DNA from: JADJWR01 sp964509545
GTDB taxonomy: Bacteria > Pseudomonadota > Gammaproteobacteria > Burkholderiales > Burkholderiaceae_F
NCBI GenBank assembly: GCA_964509545.1
Contig: CAZDXQ010000030.1
Coordinates: 1 to 44,082 of the forward strand
Direction: 5' to 3'
Length of the DNA stretch: 44,082 bases
Below, one piece after another: positions 1-6,340 of this stretch. The position numbers and the translations under genes are program-made. The notes under the pieces are model-generated. The model saw only the letters and a list, made by a program, of their open reading frames with translations, was not told the origin of the DNA and did not search any database. Position 1 is the first letter of the stretch, and every line of letters begins with the position of its first letter.

Positions 1-33
1 CCAGATGCGCGTGCCGCCGGACAATCCGATCAT
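1..33 (-). CDS. tnpB: IS66-family TnpB, first 11 codons only
   Basis: Reading inward from position 33 on the minus strand gives MIGLSGGTRIW, which matches the conserved start of IS66 TnpB (Orf2) proteins (MIGLPxGTRVW-like). The ATG overlaps the tnpA stop in an ATGA arrangement, as usual for translational coupling in this family. The gene runs off the window, so nothing can be said about whether it is intact. TnpB is an accessory protein needed for transposition in this family; its biochemical role is unclear. Confidence 0.8.
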   Translation of the reverse strand, partial: MIGLSGGTRIW

Positions 34-482
34 GCGGCCGGCGCCAGCATCTGCAACACCGCGCGCAGCGCCGGCAGGTCCACCGTGCCCTTGATGCGGA
101 TGCGCCCCGCAGGCAGCTCCACTTCGATGACGCCACCGCCGGCAGCCATGCGCGCGGCCGGCGGCGCGGCCGACATCGCTGCTTCGCCGCCAGACTTCGG
201 CTCGCTCAAGATCACCGGCAGCAGCGACGACGGCGTCGACCGCGCCGCGCGCATGTGCTGCCGCCGCCACTTGAACAGGAGATTGGCGTTGACGCCGTTC
301 TCCAACGCGATGCGCGCGACCGAGGCACCCGGCACCAGCGTCTGCTCGATCAGCCGCCGTTTGAACGCCAGGCTGTGCTTGCGGCGACCGAGACGCGGCT
401 CGCGCTCGGCTGACTGGCTTGGCCCGTGTTTGGTCCCCGCCATCGCTCCTTGGTGGACACCTGTTCGACGCCACCGGTGCAC
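30..482 (-). CDS. tnpA: IS66-family accessory protein TnpA (Orf1)
   Basis: This is a small protein with an N-terminal helix-turn-helix of the IS3/IS911 OrfA type: a basic stretch, then AFKRRLIEQTLVPGASVARI and a second helix with NANLLFKWRRQHM, the hallmark of IS66 Orf1. The C-terminal part (ELPAGRIRIKGTVDLPALRAVL) is the conserved IS66 TnpA tail. The full frame starts at a GTG at 482; an internal ATG at 443 is also possible, although its AAGGAG lies only 2 nt away. The stop overlaps the tnpB start (ATGA). No frameshift is visible, so this part of the element looks intact. Confidence 0.85.
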   Translation of the reverse strand: MHRWRRTGVHQGAMAGTKHGPSQSAEREPRLGRRKHSLAFKRRLIEQTLVPGASVARIALENGVNANLLFKWRRQHMRAARSTPSSLLPVILSEPKSGGEAAMSAAPPAARMAAGGGVIEVELPAGRIRIKGTVDLPALRAVLQMLAPAA

Positions 483-501
483 GATCGTGACAGCACCGAC
501 G

Positions 502-535
502 ATTCAGTTCAAAGATGCCTTCGCCGGACGCTTAC
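502..535 (-). repeat. IS66 terminal inverted repeat (left end)
   Basis: The minus strand reading from 535 begins GTAAGCGTCCGGCG, the conserved outer end of IS66-family elements. It lies 19 nt upstream of the earliest tnpA start. The partner repeat lies outside the window, so the inner boundary is approximate. Confidence 0.75.
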
Positions 536-739
536 ATCTGATCGCCTTGCCGCTGCAGAAGAAGCCCGTTACACCTGCCCGGTGCGGTGTCGAACCGCGT
601 CATCAACGAGATGCGCGGCAGCAAACGGGTCGTCTTCGACGCCTGCCGCAAAGCGGCGGCGACGATCGAGTGACAGTAAGAGCGCTCGATCCACCCTTGT
701 GTGGCGGGCCGCTCTCGCGCCGGTAATGAAGCGCGACGC
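536..739. other. Junction between IS66 and the hypothetical gene; possible gene remnant
   Basis: No intact gene is present. On the plus strand a frame ending at the tga of 671-673 reads PGAVSNRVINEMRGSKRVVF and onwards to ...AAATIE, which has protein-like composition but no start, because a stop occurs right after the IS end (539-541). It may be the tail of a gene cut by the IS66 insertion, or a chance frame. I cannot assign a family. Confidence 0.35.
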
Positions 740-1402
740 CTAGCGAGCGGGAAAGGAAGATGGCTGGAGCAGGTTGGCGAATTTGCCGGTGCTGCCTGAT
801 GCCTGCTCCACCAGAAAGCGCGTGCACGCGTCCGACGGCGCCGCGCCTTCGGCCCACGCGATGGCGAGGGCGCGCAACGCCTGGCGCGCAGGTCGCGCGA
901 GCGCGCCTCCAAGCGGGTCATCGACGTCCGCCAGCAGTTTCTCGCAGTACAGCAGTCGCGCTTCCTTGCTCGCGCCGACCAGTTCCATCAGCGCGCACGC
1001 GCCGGCGTAGAACGCCTCCGCCGACAGCGCCTCCGCCGTATCGGCGTGGGTGTGCCACGCGCACAGATACTCCAGCGGGCCAAGGCTGCGTCGCGCGCCG
1101 AAGGCGGCGCCCGCCTGCGGCGGGGCACTGGCGCCCCAGGCGCCGCGGCGACCACTGGGCAGGCGGCCGGTGCGCAACGCGTGCACCAGCGCCCGCGCCA
1201 CCGCCGCGCGCGCCGCGTGGTCGCCATGCTGGCCAATCAAAGACAGCAGGCGCAGGAACGCCGGATACAGCTCGTCGCCCAACCTTTCGCACACGGCCGA
1301 GAGCAGCGCGACGCGCTGTTCATCGCTGGGCAGGTCGATGCACCCTTCCACCAGCGACTGCGCCGCTGCGCTCCAGCGCGGTTCGTCCAATAGCGTTGCC
1401 AT
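740..1402 (-). CDS. Hypothetical protein near the T3SS locus
   Basis: The gene encodes 220 residues, mostly alpha-helical by composition, with no signal peptide or membrane segment. The N-terminal half has amphipathic helices (DEQRVALLSAVCERLGDELY then FLRLLSLIGQHGDHAARAAV); the middle is Gly/Ala/Arg-rich. I do not recognise a family. It is the last minus-strand gene before the IS66 end and lies 18 bp after the 1421-1651 gene, so the two may be co-transcribed. No clear Shine-Dalgarno is seen before the ATG at 1402. Position and helical nature would suit a T3SS-associated cytosolic factor or substrate, but this is guesswork from context. Confidence 0.65.
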   Translation of the reverse strand: MATLLDEPRWSAAAQSLVEGCIDLPSDEQRVALLSAVCERLGDELYPAFLRLLSLIGQHGDHAARAAVARALVHALRTGRLPSGRRGAWGASAPPQAGAAFGARRSLGPLEYLCAWHTHADTAEALSAEAFYAGACALMELVGASKEARLLYCEKLLADVDDPLGGALARPARQALRALAIAWAEGAAPSDACTRFLVEQASGSTGKFANLLQPSSFPAR

Positions 1403-1420
1403 CGCGTCAACGATTTCAGG

Positions 1421-1651
1421 TCATGCGAGCGTGTCGCGCTCGCCTTGCAGATGCATCATGATGCGGGTGGTGTGCTCCTCGACGCTCAAGCCTCGTGAGG
1501 CCACGCTGAGATCGCCGGTGATCGATGTCATCGAACCGGGATCGCCGGCATCAAACCAGGACGCGGTCGTCCGGTTGTGAGACTGCCAGACTGGAACCGT
1601 CGTGGTCAGCCGGCAGTCGGCGGCGATGGCAATTTCTGAGGCGCGGATCAT
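1421..1651 (-). CDS. Small hypothetical protein
   Basis: This encodes 76 residues starting at an ATG preceded by AGG with 8-nt spacing (minus strand AGGTACGAAAC-ATG). It has no membrane segment or known motif; the C-terminal third (LSVEEHTTRIMMHLQGERDT) looks like an amphipathic helix. It sits between two other unknown genes, and an imperfect palindrome (1709-1732) lies about 60-80 bp upstream of its start, where a promoter or operator could be. The size would suit a T3SS chaperone or secreted peptide, but nothing in the sequence proves it. Confidence 0.5.
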   Translation of the reverse strand: MIRASEIAIAADCRLTTTVPVWQSHNRTTASWFDAGDPGSMTSITGDLSVASRGLSVEEHTTRIMMHLQGERDTLA

Positions 1652-1708
1652 GTTTCGTACCTGTTTGCTTGCAGATTAGCGTTCGCCATCGCGCTGGCCT
1701 ACTGCGGT

Positions 1709-1732
1709 CGTTCCCAGCTAGGGACGCTCCTA
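1709..1732. repeat. Imperfect palindromic motif, copy A
   Basis: Positions 1709-1726 read CGTTCCCAGCTAGGGACG, an imperfect palindrome centred on AGCT, followed by CTCCTA. Reverse-complemented, the 24 bp match 19 of 24 positions with copy B at 3181-3204 (my alignment by eye). It lies upstream of the 1421-1651 gene and touches the stop codon of 1730-2137. It could be an operator or a dispersed palindromic repeat. Confidence 0.45.
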
Positions 1733-2137
1733 CTCGACACTGTCGCCCGTCGCCGGCGTGTCACCGACAAGGCCGGCGCCCTGCGGCCCCGCCGCGGCGG
1801 CAGGCGCCGCCTTCACGTGCTGGGCCTGCCGTCCCCGTTCCTGGCTTCGGCGCGTTTCCTCGTCGCGCTGATCCTGATTGATCTGATCCCACGCCGGGTT
1901 CTCGCGCAGGCTCCACACGGGCACCGCGACCCACCGGTAGCCCTTGAAGACCAGCCGCAGCGACGGCGGCAGGTTGTCGGCGGCCTCGCCGCCATCGTCG
2001 TTGGCAGCGTTGCTCAGCGTGGCCGCTGCTTCGACGCAGCCTTCGGCCGTCGCCGTCGCGGGCGGCACCGGCTCCCACTCGTAGATGGGCACGGCCGTGT
2101 ACATCAGATTCGCGATGGTGTCGTAAGGCAGAAGCAT
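1730..2137 (-). CDS. Hypothetical protein with charged, Ala/Gly-rich tail
   Basis: The gene encodes 135 residues. The ATG at 2137 is preceded by AAGGA with about 7-nt spacing, a good ribosome binding site. The first 90 residues have mixed composition with several Trp and Tyr (YEWEPVPPATATAEG and FKGYRWVAVPVWSL); the last 45 are low-complexity and hydrophilic (arginine and glutamine, then alanine and glycine). It has no signal peptide, membrane span or known domain that I recognise. The strong terminator at 2221-2258 separates it from the upstream 2289 gene, so it probably has its own promoter in the 80 bp before its start. Confidence 0.6.
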   Translation of the reverse strand: MLLPYDTIANLMYTAVPIYEWEPVPPATATAEGCVEAAATLSNAANDDGGEAADNLPPSLRLVFKGYRWVAVPVWSLRENPAWDQINQDQRDEETRRSQERGRQAQHVKAAPAAAAGPQGAGLVGDTPATGDSVE

Positions 2138-2220
2138 GGCGCGTTCCTTCCCGCCGCGATCCGGCGGAGATTCGTTTCGGAGTGCGACCGATCGATTGAT
2201 TTGGCAACATCCCTTCGCAG

Positions 2221-2258
2221 AAAAAGCGGGGCTGCACGATCCATCGTTGCAGCCCCGC
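2221..2258 (-). terminator. Rho-independent terminator after the 2289-2975 gene
   Basis: On the minus strand a perfect 11-bp stem (TGCAGCCCCGC at 2248-2258 pairing with GCGGGGCTGCA at 2226-2236, 11-nt loop) runs directly into five T residues (2225-2221). It is 30 nt downstream of the stop codon of the 2289-2975 gene. This is one of the two clearest intrinsic terminators in the window. Confidence 0.85.
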
Positions 2259-2261
2259 CTT

Positions 2262-2284
2262 CCGGCTTCCGCGGAGGAAGCCGG
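2262..2284 (-). repeat. Second perfect hairpin between stop codon and terminator
   Basis: A 9-bp perfect stem, CCGGCTTCC (2262-2270) with GGAAGCCGG (2276-2284) and a 5-nt loop, starts 4 nt after the stop codon of the 2289-2975 gene. It has no T-run of its own. A stem this close to the 3' end can protect mRNA from 3' exonucleases; that role is inferred. Confidence 0.7.
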
Positions 2285-2288
2285 GGGA

Positions 2289-2975
2289 TTAGCCCTTGCG
2301 AGCCATCGTCGACATGCCTTCGCCGATCGACTTGATCGCGTTCGAGAACGAACTCTGCAGCATGCTGAACATCTGGCTCTCGGCCTGGAACTCGGCCTGC
2401 AGGCCAGTCACCGCGTTGGCGTCCTTGCCCTGGTCGCCGGATTGCTGCTCGATCTGCTTGCTCAGGTCGACCAGGCGCTCGGCGTGTTTGCCCGCGGCTG
2501 CGCCCATTGCCTTGGCGATCGCCACCAGCCAGCTGGCACCCGATTTGCCGCTCTTGCCGCTGCCTTCGCACTCGCGGTCGTTGCCGAGGTCCATGATCGA
2601 CTGCGCGAAGTCCTTCACCGACTTGCCGAAGTCCTGCGCGAAGTCCCTGATGGCCTGACCGAAGCGGTCGCCGACCGCCTCCTTGCAGTCATGGTCGACC
2701 GGCGGCTGGCAGCTCAGGAACTTGCTGACGACGTCGCCAATGATGTCCTTGACGAAGCTCGGCATGCCGGATTCCTTGCACAGCTGCTGCGCGACCTGGT
2801 TGATCGCGCCGCCGAGCGCTTCGCCGAGGATGCTGCCCGCGGCCTGGGCGATCGCCAATTGCGGGAACGCGAGTGGGGCGACCGCGGTGGCGAGTTCCGC
2901 AGCCGAAGAGGCGAGTTGGGCGGCCGAGCTGACGACATTGCTGACGGCGTTTGCGATGTCACCAAAGATAGACAT
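2289..2975 (-). CDS. Putative T3SS-secreted structural protein with needle-like C-terminus
   Basis: The gene encodes 228 residues with no cleavable signal peptide. Residues 1-65 are Ala/Ser/Val-rich amphipathic to hydrophobic helix, then come a Cys-containing central part and a Gly/Ser/Lys linker near 140, and the C-terminal 50 residues are helical. The last 30 residues align with the end of SctF (17209-17505): both share S-x3-AI-x2-(V/I)-G-(Q/E)-G-(L/M)-x-TMARK. In T3SS needle proteins this helix mediates polymerisation; filament, tip and translocator proteins often carry comparable helices. The ribosome binding site is strong (AGGAG, 6-7 nt from ATG) and the gene has its own long upstream region and a strong terminator, consistent with high independent expression. 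A filament, tip or translocator role is my inference; no family is recognised. Confidence 0.75.
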   Translation of the reverse strand: MSIFGDIANAVSNVVSSAAQLASSAAELATAVAPLAFPQLAIAQAAGSILGEALGGAINQVAQQLCKESGMPSFVKDIIGDVVSKFLSCQPPVDHDCKEAVGDRFGQAIRDFAQDFGKSVKDFAQSIMDLGNDRECEGSGKSGKSGASWLVAIAKAMGAAAGKHAERLVDLSKQIEQQSGDQGKDANAVTGLQAEFQAESQMFSMLQSSFSNAIKSIGEGMSTMARKG

Positions 2976-3180
2976 TTGTTGCTCCTGAAGTTTGGGACTC
3001 GCGTTTCGTGGGTTGACGCTCGTCCGAGGGTTTGAGGTTTCTTCTCGCAGCGTTGCGGCTTGCCGCGCCGCCGTGAGTCCTGAGGCCTGCGATGTTTTCC
3101 GCGTTGAACTGCGAATGCATCGAGGACAGGCGAATTAAACGTGAAGCTTGCGCTGTCGAATAGTTCGTGCGTTCGGCAGC

Positions 3181-3204
3181 TAGGCGCGTTCCTAGTTGGG
3201 GTCG
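3181..3204. repeat. Imperfect palindromic motif, copy B
   Basis: The minus strand of 3187-3204 reads CGACCCCAACTAGGAACG, matching copy A (1709-1726) at most positions; the combined consensus is CGwyCCCArCTAGGrACG followed by CkCCTA. It lies about 205 bp upstream of the start of the 2289-2975 gene. The two copies could be binding sites of one regulator or members of a dispersed repeat. Confidence 0.4.
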
Positions 3205-3662
3205 TTCCGAATCGCCGCTCGATGCGCGCCAATGCGATTCTCAGCCGCGCGCACGGCGCGATGCGACCGACGATTTGGCAACTTGACGGGCGGACTCGCG
3301 GTCCGACCCGCTTCACGCGCGGCAGCGCGCTGCGCGTCCGCAGCGCCTCGGCGCCGCAGACAGACGACGGCCATCGCTGCCGTGCACTGCGGCGCAAAGC
3401 GCGTCGTTACGCCACGTGATCGGCGGCAAGGCCCGGCAACCGCGTCAAAGGCGCGCAAGCGCGCAGTGCTTGATCGTCGTCGGCGCGAGCGCGGCCAGCC
3501 GGTGTCCTGCCTGCCGAGAAACTCCAAATGGCCACGGGCGAGGCAATGACGCCTCGCGGCGCAGGTCGAGCGATCGTCAGGTTAGAAATGCGCGATCGGG
3601 GCAGGGCGACACATCTGCAGGTGCGTGGCGCGATCGCGCGCGCTTGCGGCGCGCTGATACGC

Positions 3663-3682
3663 GTGCGCCAAGCGCGGCGCAC
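3663..3682 (-). terminator. GC hairpin just after the last gene of the sctQ-U string
   Basis: A perfect 7-bp stem, GTGCGCC (3663-3669) with GGCGCAC (3676-3682) and a 6-nt loop, lies 18 nt past the stop of the FliO-like gene. There is no T-run, so it is at best a weak or factor-assisted terminator. Confidence 0.4.
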
Positions 3683-3700
3683 GGCCTTTGTCGCCGCTGG

Positions 3701-4018
3701 TTAAGACGGTATCGGCGGTTCACCACCGGGACCGTTGTGCTCGCCTTTCGGCGCACTCGCGGGCCAATGCGCGATCGTGCTGATGCCGCCGGTGGTGACG
3801 CCGAGCATCCATCGTTCACCGCGGTGCTCGACGATCACCAGGCGCTCCTTGGCGCCCACCGGCAGGGCGCGCACGAAGCGCAACAGGTCGCCGCCACCGG
3901 CGGCGGTCGCGCGCGGCTGCAGGCGATCGCGCAGCAGGCGCAGCACCAGCCAGGCGATGACGATGACGACGACCAGTGCCAGCACCATGCTGGCGAAGCT
4001 CAGGGCGAACGATTCCAT
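3701..4018 (-). CDS. FliO-like membrane protein following sctU
   Basis: The gene encodes 105 residues: an N-terminal membrane helix (about residues 5-27, SFASMVLALVVVIVIAWLVL) and a small cytoplasmic domain with LPVGAKERLVIVEHRGERWM then LGVTTGGISTIAHW. This is the FliO signature (hydrophobic anchor followed by L-x-(V/L)G-x-(K/R)ERL-(V/L)-x-VE...LGVTxGGIS). FliO is known as an assembly factor for the FliPQR export gate of flagella and is not a standard member of injectisome loci. The ATG at 4018 overlaps the end of sctU by 19 bp, so the two are co-translated and it probably assists SctRST gate assembly here. Start choice: the ATG directly precedes the membrane helix. Confidence 0.8.
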   Translation of the reverse strand: MESFALSFASMVLALVVVIVIAWLVLRLLRDRLQPRATAAGGGDLLRFVRALPVGAKERLVIVEHRGERWMLGVTTGGISTIAHWPASAPKGEHNGPGGEPPIPS

Positions 4019-5205
4019 GGCTTGTCGTGCTCCGGATAGCGGGTCAAGTCTTCGCCGGGCGCGGCGATGCGTCGCGGCGACAACGCGGCCAGCGCACCGG
4101 GCTCTTCGCCGCGCTGGGCCTCGACATGTTCGCGCACTTCGCGCGCCCACAGGATGACCTCGGCGATGATGTCGAAGAGGTCGGCCGGGATGATCTCGCC
4201 GACCTCGCCACGACGCAGCAGGTCGCGGGCCAGCGGCACGTTGCGCACGATCGGCACGCCGGCCTCCTCGGCCGCCTCGCGCATCGCTCGGGCGACGTGG
4301 TCCTCGCCCTTGGCGCTGATCATCGGCACCGGCGCCGTGTCGCTGTCGTATTCGATTGCGATGGCGATGTGGGTCGGATTGACCACAAGCGCGCTGGCGT
4401 TGCGCGCCGCCTGCTGCGCATTGCGCTGCGACCACTCCTGATGCATCTGGCGACGTTGCGCCTTGATGTGCGGATCGCCTTCGCTTTCCTTGAATTCCTG
4501 TTTGATGTCGCGCAGGCTCATGCGCATTTTCTTCGTGAACGACCAGCGCTGGTAGACCGCGTCAAGCAATGCCACCAGCGCAAACAGCGCGATCGTCCAG
4601 GCCGCGAGTTTCAGCGTCAGGTCCCATAAGAGCGCGCCGAGCACGCCTGGCGGCAGGTTCGGCGAACGCGCCAGGCCGACGATCTGCGGCAGCGCCGATT
4701 TCACCACCAGCCAGCCGACCAGGAACAGCAGCGCGGTCTTGGCGACCGCCTTCAGCACTTCGATCAGGTTGTCCATCGAAAACATGCGTTTGACGCCCTC
4801 GACCGGGTTCATGCTGTCGAGCTTCGGCTTCAGCTTCTCGAAGGTCAGCACCGGCCCGGCTTGAAGGAAGTCGGCGAGAAGGCCGACCGCGGCGACCGGA
4901 ACCAGCAGCATCGCCACCAGCATCAGCGTCAGTTCGCCGGCCTGGGCGCCGATTCGTCGCGCCGCACCGGCGAAGCCGGTGCTGATCCAGCCCTGTCCGA
5001 TCGTGACGAACAGCGAATCGAACAGCGCACCGATGCGCGCCGCTGCAAACCCGATCACCGCGGCGCCGAGGGCAAGCCAGATCACCAGCACGACCGTGCC
5101 GGTGACCTCCTTGCTCTTGGCGACGTCGCCCTTCTTGCGCGCGTCTTCGAGCCGCTTCGGTGTCGGCTTTTCGGTCTTGTCGCCGCCGTCGTTCTTGTCG
5201 GCCAT
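4000..5205 (-). CDS. sctU: T3SS export switch protein SctU
   Basis: SctU (YscU/FlhB family) is the export-apparatus switch protein. The N-terminal part starts with the typical KTEKPTPKRLEDARKKGDVAKS; four membrane segments follow (roughly residues 35-60, 90-112, 158-170 and 200-225), and a cytoplasmic domain carries the autocleavage motif NPTH at about 276-279. Cleavage between N and P is known to govern the switch from early to later substrates. At 401 residues it is longer than typical (about 350): the last 35-40 residues after VREHVEAQRGEE are a Pro/Arg-containing extension. It follows sctT after 30 bp and overlaps the FliO-like gene. Confidence 0.97.
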   Translation of the reverse strand: MADKNDGGDKTEKPTPKRLEDARKKGDVAKSKEVTGTVVLVIWLALGAAVIGFAAARIGALFDSLFVTIGQGWISTGFAGAARRIGAQAGELTLMLVAMLLVPVAAVGLLADFLQAGPVLTFEKLKPKLDSMNPVEGVKRMFSMDNLIEVLKAVAKTALLFLVGWLVVKSALPQIVGLARSPNLPPGVLGALLWDLTLKLAAWTIALFALVALLDAVYQRWSFTKKMRMSLRDIKQEFKESEGDPHIKAQRRQMHQEWSQRNAQQAARNASALVVNPTHIAIAIEYDSDTAPVPMISAKGEDHVARAMREAAEEAGVPIVRNVPLARDLLRRGEVGEIIPADLFDIIAEVILWAREVREHVEAQRGEEPGALAALSPRRIAAPGEDLTRYPEHDKPWNRSP

Positions 5206-5235
5206 GCCGGGACTCCGGAATAACGCGGGCGGCGG

Positions 5236-6033
5236 TCAGCCGCCGAGCAGGCCGCGCAGCGCCTGGATCGCAACGCCGCCGCGACCGAGCAGGTCGTCCT
5301 GCAGCAGTTGCACCAGCGTGACGATCTGCAGCAGGATGATCGCCAGCGCGGCGATCGATTTGATCGGCATCGACAGCGAGAAGACGTTCAGCTGTTGCGC
5401 GAAGCGGTTGATCAGCCCGAGCACGCTTTCCACCAGATACAGCAGTACCAATGCCGGCGCAGCGATCAGCAGGGTGAGCAGCATGACGCGGCCGAACTCG
5501 GCCTCGAACAGGCGCGCTCCCCCCTCGACCAGGGCTGGCAGCGGCGCACGCACCGGCCACAGCGCGTAGCTTTCGAACAGCGCGCCGATCATCACCATGA
5601 AGCCGCCGCCGGCCATGAACACGAAGCTCGCCAGGCGACCGAACAGCGCGCCGTTCAGCGAGGTCTGCTGGCCCGTCAGCGGATCCATGATCTGCGCCTG
5701 CGTGGTGCCGACCTTGGTGTCGATCAGCTGCCCGGCGGCCTCGAAGGCCCACAGGATGCCGGCGAACATGAAGCCGAGGGCGCCGCCGATGAAGATCTCC
5801 TTGGCGAACATCGTGATCCACTGCCCGCTGGTCAGCGCGAGTGGCGCCGGCGCCGGCTGCAGGATCACGCTGAGCAGCGCAATCGACAGGAACAGGGCGT
5901 TGCGCACCAGCGCCGGCACCAGATCGGCGGTGAACAGCGGCACCAGCAGGAAGGCCACCGCCACGCGCGTGGCCGACAGCCCGAGCAGCAGCGCGAAGTC
6001 ATTGAGATTGCCGAAGGCGGCGAACGCGTCCAT
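5236..6033 (-). CDS. sctT: T3SS export apparatus protein SctT
   Basis: SctT (YscT/FliR family), 265 residues, the usual length. It has several membrane helices, including LLGLSATRVAVAFLLVPLF near the N-terminus and a central segment with GFMFAGILWAFEAAGQLIDT, a conserved FliR/SctT pattern. It forms the export gate complex with SctR and SctS in the inner membrane. It starts 18 bp after sctS and precedes sctU, the canonical R-S-T-U order. No abnormality is seen. Confidence 0.97.
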   Translation of the reverse strand: MDAFAAFGNLNDFALLLGLSATRVAVAFLLVPLFTADLVPALVRNALFLSIALLSVILQPAPAPLALTSGQWITMFAKEIFIGGALGFMFAGILWAFEAAGQLIDTKVGTTQAQIMDPLTGQQTSLNGALFGRLASFVFMAGGGFMVMIGALFESYALWPVRAPLPALVEGGARLFEAEFGRVMLLTLLIAAPALVLLYLVESVLGLINRFAQQLNVFSLSMPIKSIAALAIILLQIVTLVQLLQDDLLGRGGVAIQALRGLLGG

Positions 6034-6051
6034 ACGCGCGCTGTCCCGGCC

Positions 6052-6327
6052 TTATTGTCGCCGCACCAGACCGGAGAAGTCGGTGAACACGCGGTCGCCG
6101 AACTGGTACAGCCCGCCGCCGAGCAGCGACGCGGTGATGAAGATCGTGATCACGATCGCGAAGAACTTGGCCACGTACTGCAGCGTCTGCTCCTGCAACT
6201 GCGTGGCCGCCTGGACGAAGGCGATCATCAGGCCGACGACGGCGGCGACGGCGATCGGCGGCGCCGACAGCAGCAGAACGAACCACAGCGCCTGCTGCGT
6301 CAACTGGATGATGTCGCCGTGGATCAT
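6052..6327 (-). CDS. sctS: T3SS export apparatus protein SctS
   Basis: SctS (YscS/FliQ family), 91 residues with two membrane helices (about 15-38 and 52-75), beginning MIHGDIIQLTQQALWFVLLL and containing AFVQAATQLQEQTLQYVAK, the characteristic FliQ/SctS cytoplasmic-loop sequence. It is part of the helical RST export gate. It lies 13 bp after sctR and 18 bp before sctT. Confidence 0.97.
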   Translation of the reverse strand: MIHGDIIQLTQQALWFVLLLSAPPIAVAAVVGLMIAFVQAATQLQEQTLQYVAKFFAIVITIFITASLLGGGLYQFGDRVFTDFSGLVRRQ

Positions 6328-6340
6328 CGTCGAGTGCGGC

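Larger units (their letters stand above)
1..535 (-). mobile_element. IS66-family insertion sequence, left part (truncated by window edge)
   Basis: The element comprises tnpA, the start of tnpB and a terminal inverted repeat whose outer end is at position 535; the rest, including the large tnpC transposase, would lie beyond position 1. Read on the minus strand the end begins GTAAGCGTCCGGCGAAGGC, typical of IS66-family termini (GTAAGCG...). The family normally makes 8-bp target duplications, so atctgatc at 536-543 is the predicted duplicated target. It marks the edge of the T3SS-linked region and suggests past rearrangement or acquisition there. Confidence 0.85.
2976..3700. other. Intergenic region (725 bp) between the T3SS operon end and the 2289-2975 gene
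   Basis: I see no convincing gene; the open frames here are arginine-rich shadows of GC-rich DNA. Positions 3090-3200 are less GC-rich than the surroundings and lie 115-225 bp upstream of the start at 2975, the likely promoter region of that gene. It also contains palindrome copy B (3181-3204) and a hairpin just past the FliO-like gene (3663-3682). Confidence 0.5.

Noticed and set aside
3112..3134. Minus-strand TTCG-N15-TTCG upstream of the needle-like gene, resembling an hrpII/PIP box
   Set aside because: The established box has 16 bp between TTCG cores; here there are 15, and TTCG is common in this genome. No -10 at the expected distance was convincing.
3701..4435. Long arginine-rich minus-strand frame upstream of the FliO-like gene
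   Set aside because: The upstream part overlaps sctU in another frame and is a shadow; only the part from 4018 is coherent.
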